Assembly (NCBI GenBank): GCA_002314195.1
Contig: DCCQ01000111.1
Location: 2,324-11,280, forward strand
Direction of reading: 5' to 3'
DNA length: 8,957 nt
From: Bacteroidales bacterium UBA1077
GTDB taxonomy: Bacteria; Bacteroidota; Bacteroidia; Bacteroidales; UBA932
The notes under the pieces are model-generated. The model was given only the letters and a program-made list of their open reading frames with translations. It had not been told where the DNA came from and made no database searches. The translations under genes and the position numbers were made by a program. Positions 7,449 to 8,957 of this stretch are shown piece by piece (position 1 is the stretch's first letter; every line of letters starts with the position of its first letter).

Positions 7449-8671
7449 AATAATTGTTTTTTTATCTGTTCAATAATTTCCTTGATCATAGGAATGCAAA
7501 CTGAATTGCCGATTTGACGGTACTCTTCACTCATACTTTTGTCTTTTATAAAGTCGTCTGGGAACCCCATTAGTCTATAGCACTCATTTATGGTGAGTTT
7601 TCTTACACTCACCCCATCGTAAATCCAGAATCTCCCGGAAGTCTCCTGGGATGGCAGGGCGGGATGAACACCATTTATATGGTAAATTCTGTTGGGTTGT
7701 TTATGCACTCTTGACAGGTTCTCTGTTCCTGGACGCACACCGGCTTTTCTTATAGCTTTGTTTCTATAGCCAGCAAACATCAAACCTGAAGGCTGCATCT
7801 TGCAGTCATCAAGAATCGTATACGGCTCTTTTAGGTATTCAAATGCAGATCCAGGAGGGTCCAGAATATCCTTGATGACTTTTCTTGGAAGAGGTGTCAG
7901 CTTGGAAAAGTCGAACTTTTTATCCTTGTTCCCGATAATTATTATTCTTTCCCTATTTTGAGGTACGCCGAAGTCAGATGCATTGAGAACTTTGCACGAG
8001 CAGATGTATCCAAGACCTTCCAATCCTTCGATGATCGTCTTGAAGGTTTTTCCGCCATCATGATATACAAGATGCTTTACATTCTCCAAAAAAACAACTT
8101 TGGGCTGTTTGGCCTCAATTATCTTGAAGACGTTATATATTAGTGTTCCACGGGTGTCTTCAAATCCCTTCATCTTTCCTGAGATGCTGAATGGCTGGCA
8201 TGGAAATCCGGCCGTAAGTACATCATGCTCGGGAATATAATCCATCGGGATCTTGGTGATGTCGCCGAATGGCATCTCACCATAATTCTCTTCGTAAACA
8301 TACTGAGCGTGAGTGTTGAACTCAGAAGAGAACACACATCTTCCGCCAGATTCCTGAAGTGGAATCCGGAATCCTCCTATTCCGGCGAAAAGATCGATGA
8401 AAGTGAAACTGAATTTTTCGGGTGGCGGGAATGGAACTCTGTATAATTCGGGGAATAGATTGTATGAGAGCATTCTGTCGGAAAATCTACCTTCCCCATA
8501 ATTCAGGAGTCCTTCCCTTTTCCTTATGAGTTCAATCGCAGTCTTCCAATAAGGCAGTTCCACTGCAAGATCACAGTTATGTACATAGTGTGAAAGAATG
8601 GCCATTTCTTCATTGTGCGTCAATGATTTATGGCTGTCTGCACGTGGTTTTGCCCTGTCTGTATCTTTCAT
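7445..8671 (-). CDS. DNA (cytosine-5)-methyltransferase of a type II restriction-modification system
   Basis: The 408-residue enzyme transfers a methyl group from S-adenosylmethionine to C5 of cytosine and protects host DNA from the partner endonuclease. All key motifs are in order: motif I FIDLFAGIGGFR (91-102, cofactor binding), motif IV GFPCQPFS (155-162) with catalytic Cys158, motif VI ENV (196-198), motif VIII QNRERI (238-243), motif IX RKLTINECYRLMGFP (357-371) and motif X YRQIGNS (384-390). The target-recognition domain lies between about 250 and 356; its block around YRNKAIRKAGVRPGTE (302-317) and HPALPSQETSGRF does not let me name the site. About 90 residues precede motif I, longer than in minimal enzymes such as M.HhaI, and could hold a DNA-binding regulatory part. 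The ATG follows a promoter-like TATATTTG by about 28 bases. The stop overlaps the endonuclease start as ATGA. Confidence 0.96.
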   Translation of the reverse strand: MKDTDRAKPRADSHKSLTHNEEMAILSHYVHNCDLAVELPYWKTAIELIRKREGLLNYGEGRFSDRMLSYNLFPELYRVPFPPPEKFSFTFIDLFAGIGGFRIPLQESGGRCVFSSEFNTHAQYVYEENYGEMPFGDITKIPMDYIPEHDVLTAGFPCQPFSISGKMKGFEDTRGTLIYNVFKIIEAKQPKVVFLENVKHLVYHDGGKTFKTIIEGLEGLGYICSCKVLNASDFGVPQNRERIIIIGNKDKKFDFSKLTPLPRKVIKDILDPPGSAFEYLKEPYTILDDCKMQPSGLMFAGYRNKAIRKAGVRPGTENLSRVHKQPNRIYHINGVHPALPSQETSGRFWIYDGVSVRKLTINECYRLMGFPDDFIKDKSMSEEYRQIGNSVCIPMIKEIIEQIKKQLL

Positions 8672-8690
8672 AGAAAATCGGATGTTCTAA

Positions 8691-8720
8691 TTTATTCTTC
8701 AAATATAATGACTATTTTTG
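8691..8720 (+). promoter_or_regulatory. Bacteroidota-type promoter for the YqiA-like hydrolase
   Basis: The plus strand carries TATTTTTG at 8713-8720, an exact TAnnTTTG match, with TTTA at 8691-8694 as a near -33 box (consensus TTTG) at 18 bases spacing, slightly short of the usual 19-20. Transcription would start near 8727, on top of the first possible ATG (8725), which bears on the choice of start codon for the gene downstream. Confidence 0.45.
8700..8707 (-). promoter_or_regulatory. Bacteroidota -7 promoter box for the restriction-modification operon
   Basis: On the minus strand this reads TATATTTG, an exact match to the Bacteroidota -7 consensus TAnnTTTG. Transcription would begin near 8693, giving a leader of about 20 bases before the methyltransferase ATG at 8671. 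The -33 position (around 8727-8730, TTCC) does not match TTTG well. Only five bases separate this box from the opposing box on the plus strand. Confidence 0.55.
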
Positions 8721-8724
8721 TGAT

Positions 8725-8957
8725 ATGGAACTGTACGAATACGCAAGGCCACGCCTGATGGCCGGAAAGAAGATACTTTATGTGCACGGATTCGCGTCGA
8801 GCGGCCAGAATGGAAGCGTCAAGACGTTGAGGCTGCTGATGCCAGAGGCAACGGTTCTCGCGCCCGACCTGCCTGTGGAGCCATCCGATGCGATGAATCT
8901 ATTAATGAATATGACCGCTTCGGACAAGCCGGATCTCGTCATCGGAACCTCGATGGG
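8725..8957 (+). CDS. YqiA/UPF0227-like alpha/beta hydrolase, 3' end cut by the right edge
   Basis: About 77 codons are visible. The protein reads KKILYVHGFASSGQNGS (15-31), a strand leading into an oxyanion-type HGF loop, then APDLPVEPSDAMNLL, and ends at DLVIGTSMG, where Ser75 in G-T-S-M-G would be the nucleophile of the hydrolase elbow. The short spacing between HGF and the GxSxG elbow and the D-L-P segment resemble the YqiA/UPF0227 esterase family; E. coli YqiA is an esterase of about 190 residues with unclear natural substrate. Two starts are possible: ATG at 8725 (MELYEYARP) or ATG at 8758 (MAGKKILYVHGF). The second has AAGG 9 bases upstream and fits the predicted transcription start near 8727; the first would be nearly leaderless. 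It is the only plus-strand gene and is read away from the methyltransferase gene. Confidence 0.8.
   Translation, partial: MELYEYARPRLMAGKKILYVHGFASSGQNGSVKTLRLLMPEATVLAPDLPVEPSDAMNLLMNMTASDKPDLVIGTSM

Noticed and set aside
7445..8671. Orphan (solitary) regulatory methyltransferase
   Set aside because: The ATGA overlap with an intact endonuclease-like gene makes a full restriction-modification pair the better explanation.
1..8957. tRNA, rRNA, CRISPR array, insertion sequence or integrase
   Set aside because: I saw no spaced direct repeats, no terminal inverted repeats, no cloverleaf-like segment and no transposase or recombinase motifs in any frame.

Overview
The window looks like a piece of a Bacteroidales (Bacteroidota) chromosome of fairly high GC. 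Three things point there: the long eukaryote-like form of urocanate hydratase next to a fused formiminotransferase-cyclodeaminase, start codons without clear Shine-Dalgarno sequences, and two exact matches to the Bacteroidota -7 promoter box TAnnTTTG in the only divergent intergenic region. Genus cannot be named from this window. All genes except the last run on the minus strand, so transcription mostly goes from right to left.

Region 1 (1-3489, minus) is part of a histidine-degradation (hut) operon. ftcD (bifunctional, 577 residues) is followed by hutU, which runs off the left edge; the two overlap by 8 bases. HutU hydrates urocanate. FtcD takes the formiminoglutamate made later in the pathway, returns glutamate, and feeds the one-carbon unit into tetrahydrofolate with release of ammonia. 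hutH and hutI are not visible and may lie to the left. A 103-bp gap (3490-3592) with a perfect 10-bp hairpin separates this operon from the next.

Region 2 (3593-6315, minus) is a tight three-gene unit. It holds an N-acetylhexosamine 1-kinase-like phosphotransferase, a 55-codon ORF that is little more than a twin-arginine (Tat) export signal, and a membrane-anchored or exported transglutaminase-like protein with an intact Cys-His-Asp triad. The small ORF starts on the last base of the kinase stop codon. It lies in the same frame as the transglutaminase gene, with one TAA and one further codon between them.

Region 3 (6345-8671, minus) is a type II restriction-modification pair that is clearly richer in AT than its surroundings and looks acquired: a C5-cytosine DNA methyltransferase with an extra N-terminal part, then a PD-(D/E)XK-type endonuclease overlapping it by ATGA. 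The endonuclease stop lies only 29 bases before the kinase start, with no terminator or promoter seen, so the cassette may read into region 2.

Region 4 (8672-8957) holds a 53-bp divergent promoter region and the start of a plus-strand YqiA-like (UPF0227) alpha/beta hydrolase cut by the right edge. No tRNA, rRNA, CRISPR array, transposase or integrase was found, and no gene-free stretch exceeds 300 bases. I see no clearly new multi-gene system. The best leads are the Tat mini-ORF/transglutaminase arrangement and the restriction-modification cassette of unknown specificity.
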